Source: CAWUKT01 sp963923035 (GTDB lineage Bacteria > Bacteroidota > Bacteroidia > J057 > JADKCL01). Taken from it: DNA of 64,000 nucleotides. Positions within the stretch are counted from its first letter, which is position 1; each line of letters starts with the position of its first letter. The position numbers were made by a program, and so were the translations under genes. The notes beneath the pieces were generated by a model. The model was not told where the DNA came from, ran no database searches, and worked only from the letters and a program-made list of their open reading frames with translations. Positions 24,485 to 31,841 of the stretch are shown here, one piece after another. The DNA is taken from NCBI GenBank assembly GCA_963923035.1, contig CAWUKT010000032.1, positions 1-64,000 of the forward strand. Reading direction: 5' to 3'.

Positions 24485-26077
24485 ATGAAAACTAATTACC
24501 TGAAATTAGCAGCTCTGGTGCTGCTTGCATTGATCGCCTTCCAGCCGGGCCAGGCCCAGCAAGTAGGTACCCCCAACGGCTCTACCGCATTTGTCAACAC
24601 TGGAAATGCTGGTTTTGGCCAGGGCGGACAATTGGCCCATATCCAGAGCGGTACCTTTGGCAACTTTGGCTTTGGCGATCAGTGGATCGGCATTGGCAAT
24701 CCCATTTTTGGCTTTCCCCCCAGCGCCCTCCCGGTTTATGGTTTCCGGATCCAGGAAGCCGCTCAGTCTGCTACCATGAGCCTGAACGACAATACGGGAG
24801 GAGGCAGCTTTGCTCCGCCCCTCGACTTCGAACTGCAGTGGGGACCCAATACTGAATCCAAGTTCCGGGTCAACTTCATCAACAACATCTCCAGCCCGAG
24901 CGCCATCACCAACGCGATGACCATCGTGCCCCGGGGATACGTTGGAATCGGTCAGGACAACCCGTCCAATGGCCGCCTTGAAGTCACGAACATTGGTTCG
25001 AGCACACCCACCTACGCCGCCTACTTCAACAATCTGAATGAAGGCCGTCGTGGTTCCTATTCCTTTGGCAACAGCTACGGTGCCTACAACGTAGCCGGTC
25101 CGGTCCTCTCCATTGGTGGGGTTCTGACCAAGGGTAGTTTCGCCAGCTACAGCTACAATACCGGTGGATCTGGTGGTGCCTGGTTTGGTGCCTATGGCCG
25201 CGCCGAGAACAGCAGCTTCTCCAACTACGGTGTCTATGGCCGCGCCAATGGTTCTGGCAGCGCTGGCATCTATGGTGTCTACGGATCTGCTCCGACCGCC
25301 GGGGTGACCAACTCCTTTGCTGGTTTCTTTGCTGGTAACCTGACCTATACGGGTACTTTCTCCCACACTTCCGACCGTCGTTTGAAGAAGAACATCGAAG
25401 GAGAAGGCAATGTCATGGATCAAATCATGTCCCTCCGTCCGTCTACCTATGAGTACCGGAACGAAGGCAAACTGCAGGAAATGAACCTCGCCGATGGCCT
25501 CCAGCACGGCTTCATTGCCCAGGAACTCGAAGAAGTATTCCCCGAATTGGTGGAAGAAAACATGTTCGTCATGGGATTGGATGACATGGCCGAAGATGAA
25601 AACGCCCAAGGCGATCTGGAGCAATTCCAGTTCAAGTCTGTCAACTACACCGCTCTCATTCCGATCCTGACCAAGGGCATGCAGGAGCAGCAGGCTGAAA
25701 TCGAAGCCCAGCGTGAACTCATCGCCCAGCAGGCCGCTGAACTCGCTTCCTTGAAGGAGCAAATGTCAGGCATCGCCAATTCCGGCAAGAGCGCTGGTTC
25801 CGGATTCGACGCTGCAGCCAATGTGCTGTACCAGAACACTCCGAATCCCTTCAACCAAAGCACCACCATTCGCTACCAGGTAAGCGGCGACAACGCCAAT
25901 GCTGAAATCCTGGTCTTCGACATGAATGGTCGTCAGCTGAAGGCTTACCAGAACCTCGATGCAGGCGAAAATGCCATCACCATCGAAGGCAGTGACCTCG
26001 AAGCCGGCATGTACTTCTACAGCCTCATCGTCAATGGCGAAGAGGTTGCCACCAAGCGCATGATTCTGACCAAATAA
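24485..26077 (+). CDS. S74 array gene 7: T9SS fibre protein with self-cleaving chaperone domain
   Basis: 530 residues from ATG 24485 (MKTNYLKLAALVLLALIAF...GQAQ); upstream in-frame codons run through the hairpin and are not used. N-terminal part as in gene 5 (QVGTPNGSTAFVNTGNAGFGQGGQ), but the fibre is its own: SYGAYNVAGPVLSIGG, GAYGRAENSSFSNYGVYGRANGSGSAGIYG. S74 domain: S296, K301 in SDRRLKKNIEGEGNVMDQIM, then HGFIAQELEEVFPELVEE. Helical segment AEIEAQRELIAQQAAELASLKEQM in parts, then a T9SS type A domain that differs most from the others at its start (FNQSTTIRYQVSGDNANAEIL). Last gene of the array. Confidence 0.9.
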   Translation: MKTNYLKLAALVLLALIAFQPGQAQQVGTPNGSTAFVNTGNAGFGQGGQLAHIQSGTFGNFGFGDQWIGIGNPIFGFPPSALPVYGFRIQEAAQSATMSLNDNTGGGSFAPPLDFELQWGPNTESKFRVNFINNISSPSAITNAMTIVPRGYVGIGQDNPSNGRLEVTNIGSSTPTYAAYFNNLNEGRRGSYSFGNSYGAYNVAGPVLSIGGVLTKGSFASYSYNTGGSGGAWFGAYGRAENSSFSNYGVYGRANGSGSAGIYGVYGSAPTAGVTNSFAGFFAGNLTYTGTFSHTSDRRLKKNIEGEGNVMDQIMSLRPSTYEYRNEGKLQEMNLADGLQHGFIAQELEEVFPELVEENMFVMGLDDMAEDENAQGDLEQFQFKSVNYTALIPILTKGMQEQQAEIEAQRELIAQQAAELASLKEQMSGIANSGKSAGSGFDAAANVLYQNTPNPFNQSTTIRYQVSGDNANAEILVFDMNGRQLKAYQNLDAGENAITIEGSDLEAGMYFYSLIVNGEEVATKRMILTK

Positions 26078-26094
26078 GTTTCAATATTTCTGGG

Positions 26095-26132
26095 AAAAGG
26101 CATCTGGCAATTGCTGGGTGCCTTTTGTTTTT
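26095..26132 (+). terminator. Terminator of the S74 array
   Basis: Stem AAAAGGCA / TGCCTTTT (26095-26126) and then GTTTTT. Sequence is unrelated to the six GGCAG hairpins, consistent with a true end of the transcription unit. Confidence 0.75.
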
Positions 26133-26217
26133 AGCCCCTTATCCACATCCATTTCTTTGAAACCCAACCCATTTTCTCCATTTTCGTATTGTATAACGAC
26201 CAATTTTAAGCGTTAGG

Positions 26218-26607
26218 TTGATTTTTTTGAGAGTCATGTGCTTGTTCTTCCTGGTCGCCTTTTTGGGGGCGGACGGGGGAATTGTGGCCCAGACCAACAG
26301 CGAGGCAACGCTGCTGTATGTGGACGACATCAACGTGACGCCCCGCCAGACTTTCGAAATGCACCGGGACGATCTCGTCCGGGTGGATGCCTACGGATTG
26401 GCTCCATTGACCACGTTTACCCTTGAAGCCAAGCGGAATGGCCTCCGGTTTTTTTCCCAGACCTACGAATCGAACGAGCGGGGAGAGGTCAAAGCCGTCC
26501 TGATTTTCCCGAAAATCTCCTCCAAAATCACCTGCACCGCTTCCTATACCACTCAAAACGACAAATCCCGTCGCATCCGCTTTTTCCTCCAACCTCCCCC
26601 GGAATAG
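26218..26607 (+). CDS. Small secreted protein of unknown function
   Basis: About 129 residues, with a hydrophobic N-terminus ending GGIVAQ that looks like a signal peptide. The frame opens at a TTG (26218) that would include an Arg (MIFLRVMCLFF), giving the positive charge expected before the hydrophobic core; the ATG at 26236 lacks it. The mature ~100 residues look like a single beta sandwich (LYVDDINVTPRQTFEMHRDDLVRVDAYGL; FTLEAKRNGLRFF). No family is recognised. It lies 140 bp after the S74 array and ends at a bidirectional terminator, so it is probably its own unit. Confidence 0.6.
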   Translation: MIFLRVMCLFFLVAFLGADGGIVAQTNSEATLLYVDDINVTPRQTFEMHRDDLVRVDAYGLAPLTTFTLEAKRNGLRFFSQTYESNERGEVKAVLIFPKISSKITCTASYTTQNDKSRRIRFFLQPPPE

Positions 26608-26627
26608 CTCAGGTGTTCCACAAGAGA

Positions 26628-26661
26628 AAACCGGTTCCTCTGGCACGAGAGAAACCGGTTT
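26628..26661. terminator. Bidirectional terminator between convergent genes
   Basis: A 14-bp stem with one mismatch (arms 26628-26641 and 26648-26661, AAACCGGTT core) and a GGCACG loop. A-runs before and T-runs after allow use from both strands; it separates the small secreted gene from the SulP gene. Confidence 0.75.
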
Positions 26662-26682
26662 GACCGTATGGAATCCATTTTC

Positions 26683-28407
26683 TTAACCTGGTGCCGGCAC
26701 TTCCGCCGGAGGAACATGCGGATTCGGGTTGGCACCATCTTTTCCTTGGTCATTGCGCATCATTTTCCGCAATTGTTTGGCATTCCCCGGGTTTTGGCCC
26801 TGGTGTTCCGATTGGATCCACTCGAAGGTAATTCCCCGGTGGTCGGCATTTTCATGGAAATCATCGATGACCTCCTTGACATCGGGATCAATGCGGAAGG
26901 TTCGCGACGCATCAATGATCAGGTGGGCGCCGTCGGGAACTTCCCGCAGGGTAGCCAGGATATTGCCTTTGTTCAGGAAGGAAACGATTTCGGAAAGGAT
27001 CAGACGCACGTAGGGACGGCCGTCTTTTTCCCCGATTTCGAAGGTATAGGGCACCTGGAAATTGTTGATGAGGATGAAAATGCCCGAAACCGCGGTCCCG
27101 ATGGCGATACCCACCAGCAGGTCGGTCACCATGATGGCCACGATGGTGACAATGAAGGGAATGAACTGGCTCATCCCGCGCTTGTAGATGGTCTTGAAGA
27201 GGGAAGGGCGGAGCAATTTCAATCCGACCATGATGAGGATGGCGGCCAGAGATGCCAGGGGGATCATGTTCAGGAGGTTCGGGAGGAGAATGACCGCGAT
27301 GAGGATCAAAATGCCGTGGAAAAAGGCTGCAAATCGGGTCTGACCACCACTCTGCACGTTGGCAGAGGAACGGACGATCACCTGCGTGATCGGTAGCCCG
27401 CCGATGAAACCGGAGGCGATATTGGCGAGGCCCTGGGCCCGAAGTTCCTTGTTGATGGGTGTGATCCGCTTCTGCGGATCGAGCTTGTCCGTCGCTTCCG
27501 CGCACAAGAGGCTCTCAATCGAGGCCACCCCCGCGATGATCGCGGCGTACAGCCAGACCTTGCCACTGCCAATGGCCGAGAAAGCCGGCAGCACGACCCA
27601 CTCGGCGGGAGATTGGTCGGCTGGCAGGTCCACCATCGGCGAATAGCCGTCGAGGGCCTGAATGGCCAGTCCGGGGAAGAAGCGCTCAAAGCCCAACTGC
27701 ATCAGAACGCCGACCACAACCACGACGAGCGGCCCCGAGATGATCCGGGACCAATTCCGGTTTTTGATGAAGGGCAAACCCCACAACACGAGGATCGCGA
27801 GTCCGACACAACAGATGATCAGGGCGCCCATCTGGAAATTCTGGAGCATGGCCCAGAGTTCGGTGAAGGTATTTTCCCCGTCTTCCTGCCAGAACTTCAG
27901 GTCGCCGCCGTAGTCGCGGTCGTCGCCGAAGGCATGGGGAATTTGTTTGAGGATGATGATGGCTCCGATGGCCGCCAGCATGCCTTTGATGACGGTGGTG
28001 GGGAAATAGTAGGCGATGGTTCCCGCCCGGACCATACCGAGGAGGAGCTGAATAACCCCGCCGATGAGGGTGGCGAGGAGCAGGATTTGGAAGACTTCCG
28101 TGGCGAATTCCGGATTCTTGAGGACTTCGGCGGGATCGTCTCCGAATTGAAGGGCAAAGTCTTTGCGGGCCTGGATGATGACGGCCACCAGACCAGCGGC
28201 CGGGCCGCTGACCCCGAGGGCCGAGCCGCCCCAAAGGCCGACCACAATACCGCCGAGCAGGCCGGCGATGATGCCCGCCAATGGCGGTACGCCACTTGCC
28301 GTTGCGATTCCCAGGCAGAGGGGAATTGCCACCAGAAACACCACGATGCCAGATGAAATATCGTTCTTGGCATGCTTGAGGCTTAAACTAGGAAGGTAAT
28401 CTTTCAT
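26683..28407 (-). CDS. SulP-family anion transporter with C-terminal STAS-like domain
   Basis: 574 residues. The N-terminal ~460 residues form many membrane helices with SulP marks: SGIVVFLVAIPLCLGIATASG, YYFPTTVIKGMLAAIG, and SIESLLCAEATDKLDP followed by NKELRAQGLANIASGFIGGLP. Residues ~475-545 resemble a STAS regulatory domain (VSFLNKGNILATLREVPDGAHLIIDAS in parts). The family moves sulfate, bicarbonate or other inorganic anions with H+ or Na+. A Pro/Asn-rich tail of about 30 residues follows the STAS part. No carbonic anhydrase or sulfate genes lie next to it, so the substrate stays open. Confidence 0.92.
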   Translation of the reverse strand: MKDYLPSLSLKHAKNDISSGIVVFLVAIPLCLGIATASGVPPLAGIIAGLLGGIVVGLWGGSALGVSGPAAGLVAVIIQARKDFALQFGDDPAEVLKNPEFATEVFQILLLATLIGGVIQLLLGMVRAGTIAYYFPTTVIKGMLAAIGAIIILKQIPHAFGDDRDYGGDLKFWQEDGENTFTELWAMLQNFQMGALIICCVGLAILVLWGLPFIKNRNWSRIISGPLVVVVVGVLMQLGFERFFPGLAIQALDGYSPMVDLPADQSPAEWVVLPAFSAIGSGKVWLYAAIIAGVASIESLLCAEATDKLDPQKRITPINKELRAQGLANIASGFIGGLPITQVIVRSSANVQSGGQTRFAAFFHGILILIAVILLPNLLNMIPLASLAAILIMVGLKLLRPSLFKTIYKRGMSQFIPFIVTIVAIMVTDLLVGIAIGTAVSGIFILINNFQVPYTFEIGEKDGRPYVRLILSEIVSFLNKGNILATLREVPDGAHLIIDASRTFRIDPDVKEVIDDFHENADHRGITFEWIQSEHQGQNPGNAKQLRKMMRNDQGKDGANPNPHVPPAEVPAPG

Positions 28408-28478
28408 GAAAGCGAATTGAATGGGTCATCCAACCGGATGAAGATGATGGAACGCGAAAAAATGGTACAACTGGGGGA

Positions 28479-28775
28479 TTAGCTCTGGGGAATGGGAGGG
28501 CGGAAGACGGTTGGCAAATAGGGATGGGAGAATTGTCCGGTGCATTGTCCCCACCAAGGGGCAGGCAACAGGTTCCCCTCACGACCAGAAGGCGTATGAT
28601 AGAGAATCTTCAGATGATTTTTGTCAGTCTCCTCTTTTTCCTCCTCTTCATTCTCCGAATCCTCCTCTGATTCACAATCCAGCCATGTTACCTCTTCCCC
28701 CAAAATAGTCTCCAGCGGAAACAATTCCGGCGTAAAGGCCATGATTACCAAGCCAAACAAAAAATATTTGATCAT
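28479..28775 (-). CDS. Small acidic protein with a hydrophobic N-terminus, unknown function
   Basis: 98 residues. It starts with a Lys and a hydrophobic stretch (MIKYFLFGLVIMAF), then has a very acidic middle (CESEEDSENEEEEKEET), and a Pro/Gly-rich end with LLPAPWWGQC. The hydrophobic-acidic-proline layout looks protein-like, and it fills an otherwise empty 499-bp gap between two minus-strand genes. No family is recognised. A chance open frame cannot be ruled out. Confidence 0.45.
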   Translation of the reverse strand: MIKYFLFGLVIMAFTPELFPLETILGEEVTWLDCESEEDSENEEEEKEETDKNHLKILYHTPSGREGNLLPAPWWGQCTGQFSHPYLPTVFRPPIPQS

Positions 28776-28906
28776 TCTAAAGTATCTGTCAGCGTCAAAA
28801 GTGGTACTGCTACGTCTGACAAAACCAATTTAACAAAAAGGGTAGAACCAAACGAATCTGGAGTCGAAAAATGGAGGGTGGAGGCAGGTGGGGAGGTCCT
28901 TTTGGA

Positions 28907-30712
28907 TCAATGGCGGTGCTGCCGGATCGCTTGGTTGCGCTGGATGGTCGCAAGGTCTCCCCGGGGGATGGATTCGATCAGGGTCCGGGTATAGTCTTGT
29001 TGGGGTTGGGCATAAATGTCTTCGGAAGGGCCCATCTCTTCAATCTTCCCCTTGTTCATCACGATCATCCGATCGCTCATGAACTTCACCACGCTCAGGT
29101 CGTGGGAAATGAAGATATAGGTGAACCCATATTCACGCCGGAGTTCCAGCAGCAGGTTCAGCACCTGCGCCTGGACGGAGACATCCAGGGCCGATACGGA
29201 TTCATCACAGATGATGAAGCGCGGCTCCACGGCCAGCGACCGGGCAATGCAGATCCGTTGGCGTTGCCCGCCGGAGAATTCGTGGGGGTAGCGGTGGTAA
29301 TGGTCGGCGTTGAGGTTCACGCGTTCGAGGAGTTCGATGACCTTGTCGCGGCGGGCCGATTCACTCCCGTGGAGGGAGTGGACGCGCATGGGCTCCTGAA
29401 TCGCCTGGCCTACGGTCATCCGTGGATTCAACGAACTGTAAGGGTCCTGGAAGATGATCTGGAGGTCCTTGCGGATGCGGCGAAACTCGCGCTCCCCGAT
29501 GGCCGTCAGGTCGAGGCCATCGAAGACCACCCGCCCCGAAGTCGGGGTCACCAACCTCAAAATAGAGCGTCCCAGGGTCGTTTTTCCGCATCCCGATTCT
29601 CCCACCAACCCCAGCGTCTCACCGGGATAGACCTTGAAACTCACATCGTCCACCGCCTTGACGAACTTTTTCTTCCGGTTGAACAGGCCCCCGCGGACCG
29701 GAAACCAGGTTTTCAGGCCATCCACTTCCAAAATCGGAGTCTGACCTTCCAATTGTTCAATCCGTTCCCGGTATTCAGGATCAGAGATCACCGAGGCTTC
29801 TACCACCTGATCGATCGACCCCATTTTTTCCGACACCTTCCCCTCCGCATCTACCTGCATGAAATCGGCGATGGTCGGCAGGGTCCGCATCCGCACGTCC
29901 ATGCGCGGACGGCACGCCAACAATCCCTTGGTATAAGGATGCTGGGGACGCTCGAAGATGTCCAACACCGTTCCTTGTTCGACGATTTCGCCCTTGTACA
30001 TGACCAGTACCCGGTCCGCAATTTCGGCGACTACCCCCAGGTCATGGGTAATGAACAGGACGGCCATCTCATGCTTCAATTGCAGATCGTTCATCAATTG
30101 AAGGATGGTTTTTTGGACCGTGACGTCGAGGGCGGTCGTGGGCTCGTCCGCAATCAGGATGGAGGGATTGCAGGACATGGCCATGGCAATCATCACCCGC
30201 TGCTTCTGGCCGCCGGAGATTTCGTGGGGGTAGGAGCGGAAAATATCTTCGGGGCGGGGCAATTGGACCTGGCGAAACAATTCGATGGTCCGGGCCTTGG
30301 TCGATTCTTTGTCGATTTCCTGGTGGAGGAGAATGGCTTCCATGACCTGCGAACCGCAGGTAAAGACGGGGTTCAGCGACGTCATGGGCTCCTGGAAGAT
30401 CATCGAGATCTCGTTGCCGCGGATGTCCCGCAGTTGGTGGCGATCCGATTGGACGAGGTCGGTCCAGCCGAGGGTAGGGGAGTTGAACCAGATTTCTCCG
30501 CTCGCGATTTGGCCGGGCGGAGATGGAATCAAATTCATGATGGACAGGGCCGAGACCGATTTGCCCGAGCCCGATTCGCCCACAATGCCGATGGTTTCGC
30601 CTTTCCGAAGGTTGAAGGAGGAGCCTTTGACCGCCTTGACCAGGCCGGACTCGGTCCGGAACTGAGTGACGAGGTTCCGCACCTCGAGGATATTCCCATC
30701 GTCGTGATTCAT
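28907..30712 (-). CDS. Dipeptide/oligopeptide ABC transporter, fused DppD-DppF-type ATPase
   Basis: 601 residues with two complete ABC ATPase domains. First: Walker A G45-ESGSGK-S52, signature ISGGQKQ (165-171), Walker B ILIADE (185-190). Second: Walker A GESGCGKT at 371-378, then FSGGQRQRI and FIICDE. This is the GsiA-like fused form that powers peptide, dipeptide or glutathione importers. No permease or binding-protein gene is adjacent, so its partners must be elsewhere. A CPBP protease gene lies 66 bp upstream on the same strand. Confidence 0.92.
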   Translation of the reverse strand: MNHDDGNILEVRNLVTQFRTESGLVKAVKGSSFNLRKGETIGIVGESGSGKSVSALSIMNLIPSPPGQIASGEIWFNSPTLGWTDLVQSDRHQLRDIRGNEISMIFQEPMTSLNPVFTCGSQVMEAILLHQEIDKESTKARTIELFRQVQLPRPEDIFRSYPHEISGGQKQRVMIAMAMSCNPSILIADEPTTALDVTVQKTILQLMNDLQLKHEMAVLFITHDLGVVAEIADRVLVMYKGEIVEQGTVLDIFERPQHPYTKGLLACRPRMDVRMRTLPTIADFMQVDAEGKVSEKMGSIDQVVEASVISDPEYRERIEQLEGQTPILEVDGLKTWFPVRGGLFNRKKKFVKAVDDVSFKVYPGETLGLVGESGCGKTTLGRSILRLVTPTSGRVVFDGLDLTAIGEREFRRIRKDLQIIFQDPYSSLNPRMTVGQAIQEPMRVHSLHGSESARRDKVIELLERVNLNADHYHRYPHEFSGGQRQRICIARSLAVEPRFIICDESVSALDVSVQAQVLNLLLELRREYGFTYIFISHDLSVVKFMSDRMIVMNKGKIEEMGPSEDIYAQPQQDYTRTLIESIPRGDLATIQRNQAIRQHRH

Positions 30713-30778
30713 CGCTTGAATTTAAGGAGGATTCCCTTTTCCCGAAAACAAATTATAATCGATTGGCCGGGGAGAAAA

Positions 30779-31735
30779 TCAATTGGCTTCCCCTTCGGCA
30801 TCTTCGGTCCGGCCCCGCATGAAAATCTTGCGGAGAATACCCGGTTGGCGGCCGTAGAGAATGACAAACAGGACCAGTGAAGCAGTTAGGACGGACAACA
30901 AATCAAAGGCCGGACTGAATGAATCCAATTGATACAGGGTCGGAACGTCCAATACGCTCCCGGGATAGCTCAGGAACAGGAAGGCAAACAGGTTGTTTCC
31001 AGTGTGAATGCCCATTGCCAGTTCCAATCCGTCGTCCAGAATGGTGAAAATACCCATCACCAAGCCAATCACCATGTAAAGGCCCATCATCGTGCCCCAG
31101 CCGTAGGTCGCGACTTCGGGGTTGAGGGAGTGGAACAATGCAAAGAGGGCGGAGGAAGTCAAAAGGGGCATGAACGGACGAAACCCACTTCGAAAATAAG
31201 AGGTTTGCATCATTTGTCCCCGGAACGCCACCTCCTCAAAGCAACTCTGAATCGGGACCCAGAACAGAATCAAAGGGAGGTAGGGCCAAAAACGATTCCA
31301 ATTGGGCTCAAACTTGATCAACCCGGGCTCTTTCAGGGAAACTCCCGCGAAAAACAAGGTGATCACGGCCATCCAAATGCCCATTCCCAGGAACAAGCGT
31401 CCCCACCGAAACCGTTCGAAACCGGTCATGAGGGTTTTCAACGCCCGCTTCAAGACCAGCTTCGTCCCCAACCACAGCCCCGCCCAACCAAAGATGAATT
31501 GGGCCATCATCAGACTGAAAACGAGGTATTCCGAGACTGGAAGGGATTGCAGGGAAGCGCCTTCGACCCAGGCCTCGACCGCTTCGGGATTGTTGAGGTT
31601 CAGGTAACCGAGTAGGATTCCCATGGGCAATCCACCCACGAGCAACCATGCGACCCAGGTAATCGTCAGCGCGCCAAAGAAGCTGCTGGGTTGGGTATTG
31701 CCCTCGCGGGAACGGTCTAAGAATCGCTGATCCAT
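30779..31735 (-). CDS. CPBP-family intramembrane glutamic protease
   Basis: 318 residues with about seven hydrophobic segments. The three family motifs are intact: E167-E168-x3-R172 (CFEEVAFRGQ), F-H at 201-202 (ALFHSLNP), and H244-x3-N248 (GIHTGNN). This is the Rce1/ABI family; bacterial members are linked to membrane protein or peptide processing and bacteriocin self-immunity. Substrate unknown. The same-strand ABC ATPase gene follows after 66 bp, so co-transcription is possible. Confidence 0.9.
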   Translation of the reverse strand: MDQRFLDRSREGNTQPSSFFGALTITWVAWLLVGGLPMGILLGYLNLNNPEAVEAWVEGASLQSLPVSEYLVFSLMMAQFIFGWAGLWLGTKLVLKRALKTLMTGFERFRWGRLFLGMGIWMAVITLFFAGVSLKEPGLIKFEPNWNRFWPYLPLILFWVPIQSCFEEVAFRGQMMQTSYFRSGFRPFMPLLTSSALFALFHSLNPEVATYGWGTMMGLYMVIGLVMGIFTILDDGLELAMGIHTGNNLFAFLFLSYPGSVLDVPTLYQLDSFSPAFDLLSVLTASLVLFVILYGRQPGILRKIFMRGRTEDAEGEAN

Positions 31736-31793
31736 GCCACAATATTAACTGGAAATCGGGGGAGTTCTCAAATGATTTATCCCCGACCAAATG

Positions 31794-31820
31794 AAAAGGG
31801 CCAACCCAATGGCCGGCCCT
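31794..31820 (-). terminator. Terminator of the lamin-tail T9SS gene
   Basis: On the minus strand, AGGGCCGGCC-ATTG-GGTTGGCCCT forms a 10-bp stem (two G-T pairs) followed by TTTTC, 22 bp past the stop at 31842. Confidence 0.8.
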
Positions 31821-31841
31821 GTATGCTTTTGCAGAATCAAA

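Noticed and set aside
14533..26077. S74 array as a prophage tail-fibre region
   Set aside because: Each protein has an N-terminal signal peptide and a C-terminal T9SS sorting domain, and there are no phage structural, lysis or integration genes around.
30713..30778. AAGGAGG sequence as a ribosome binding site
   Set aside because: It is on the plus strand between two minus-strand genes and has no plus-strand gene behind it.
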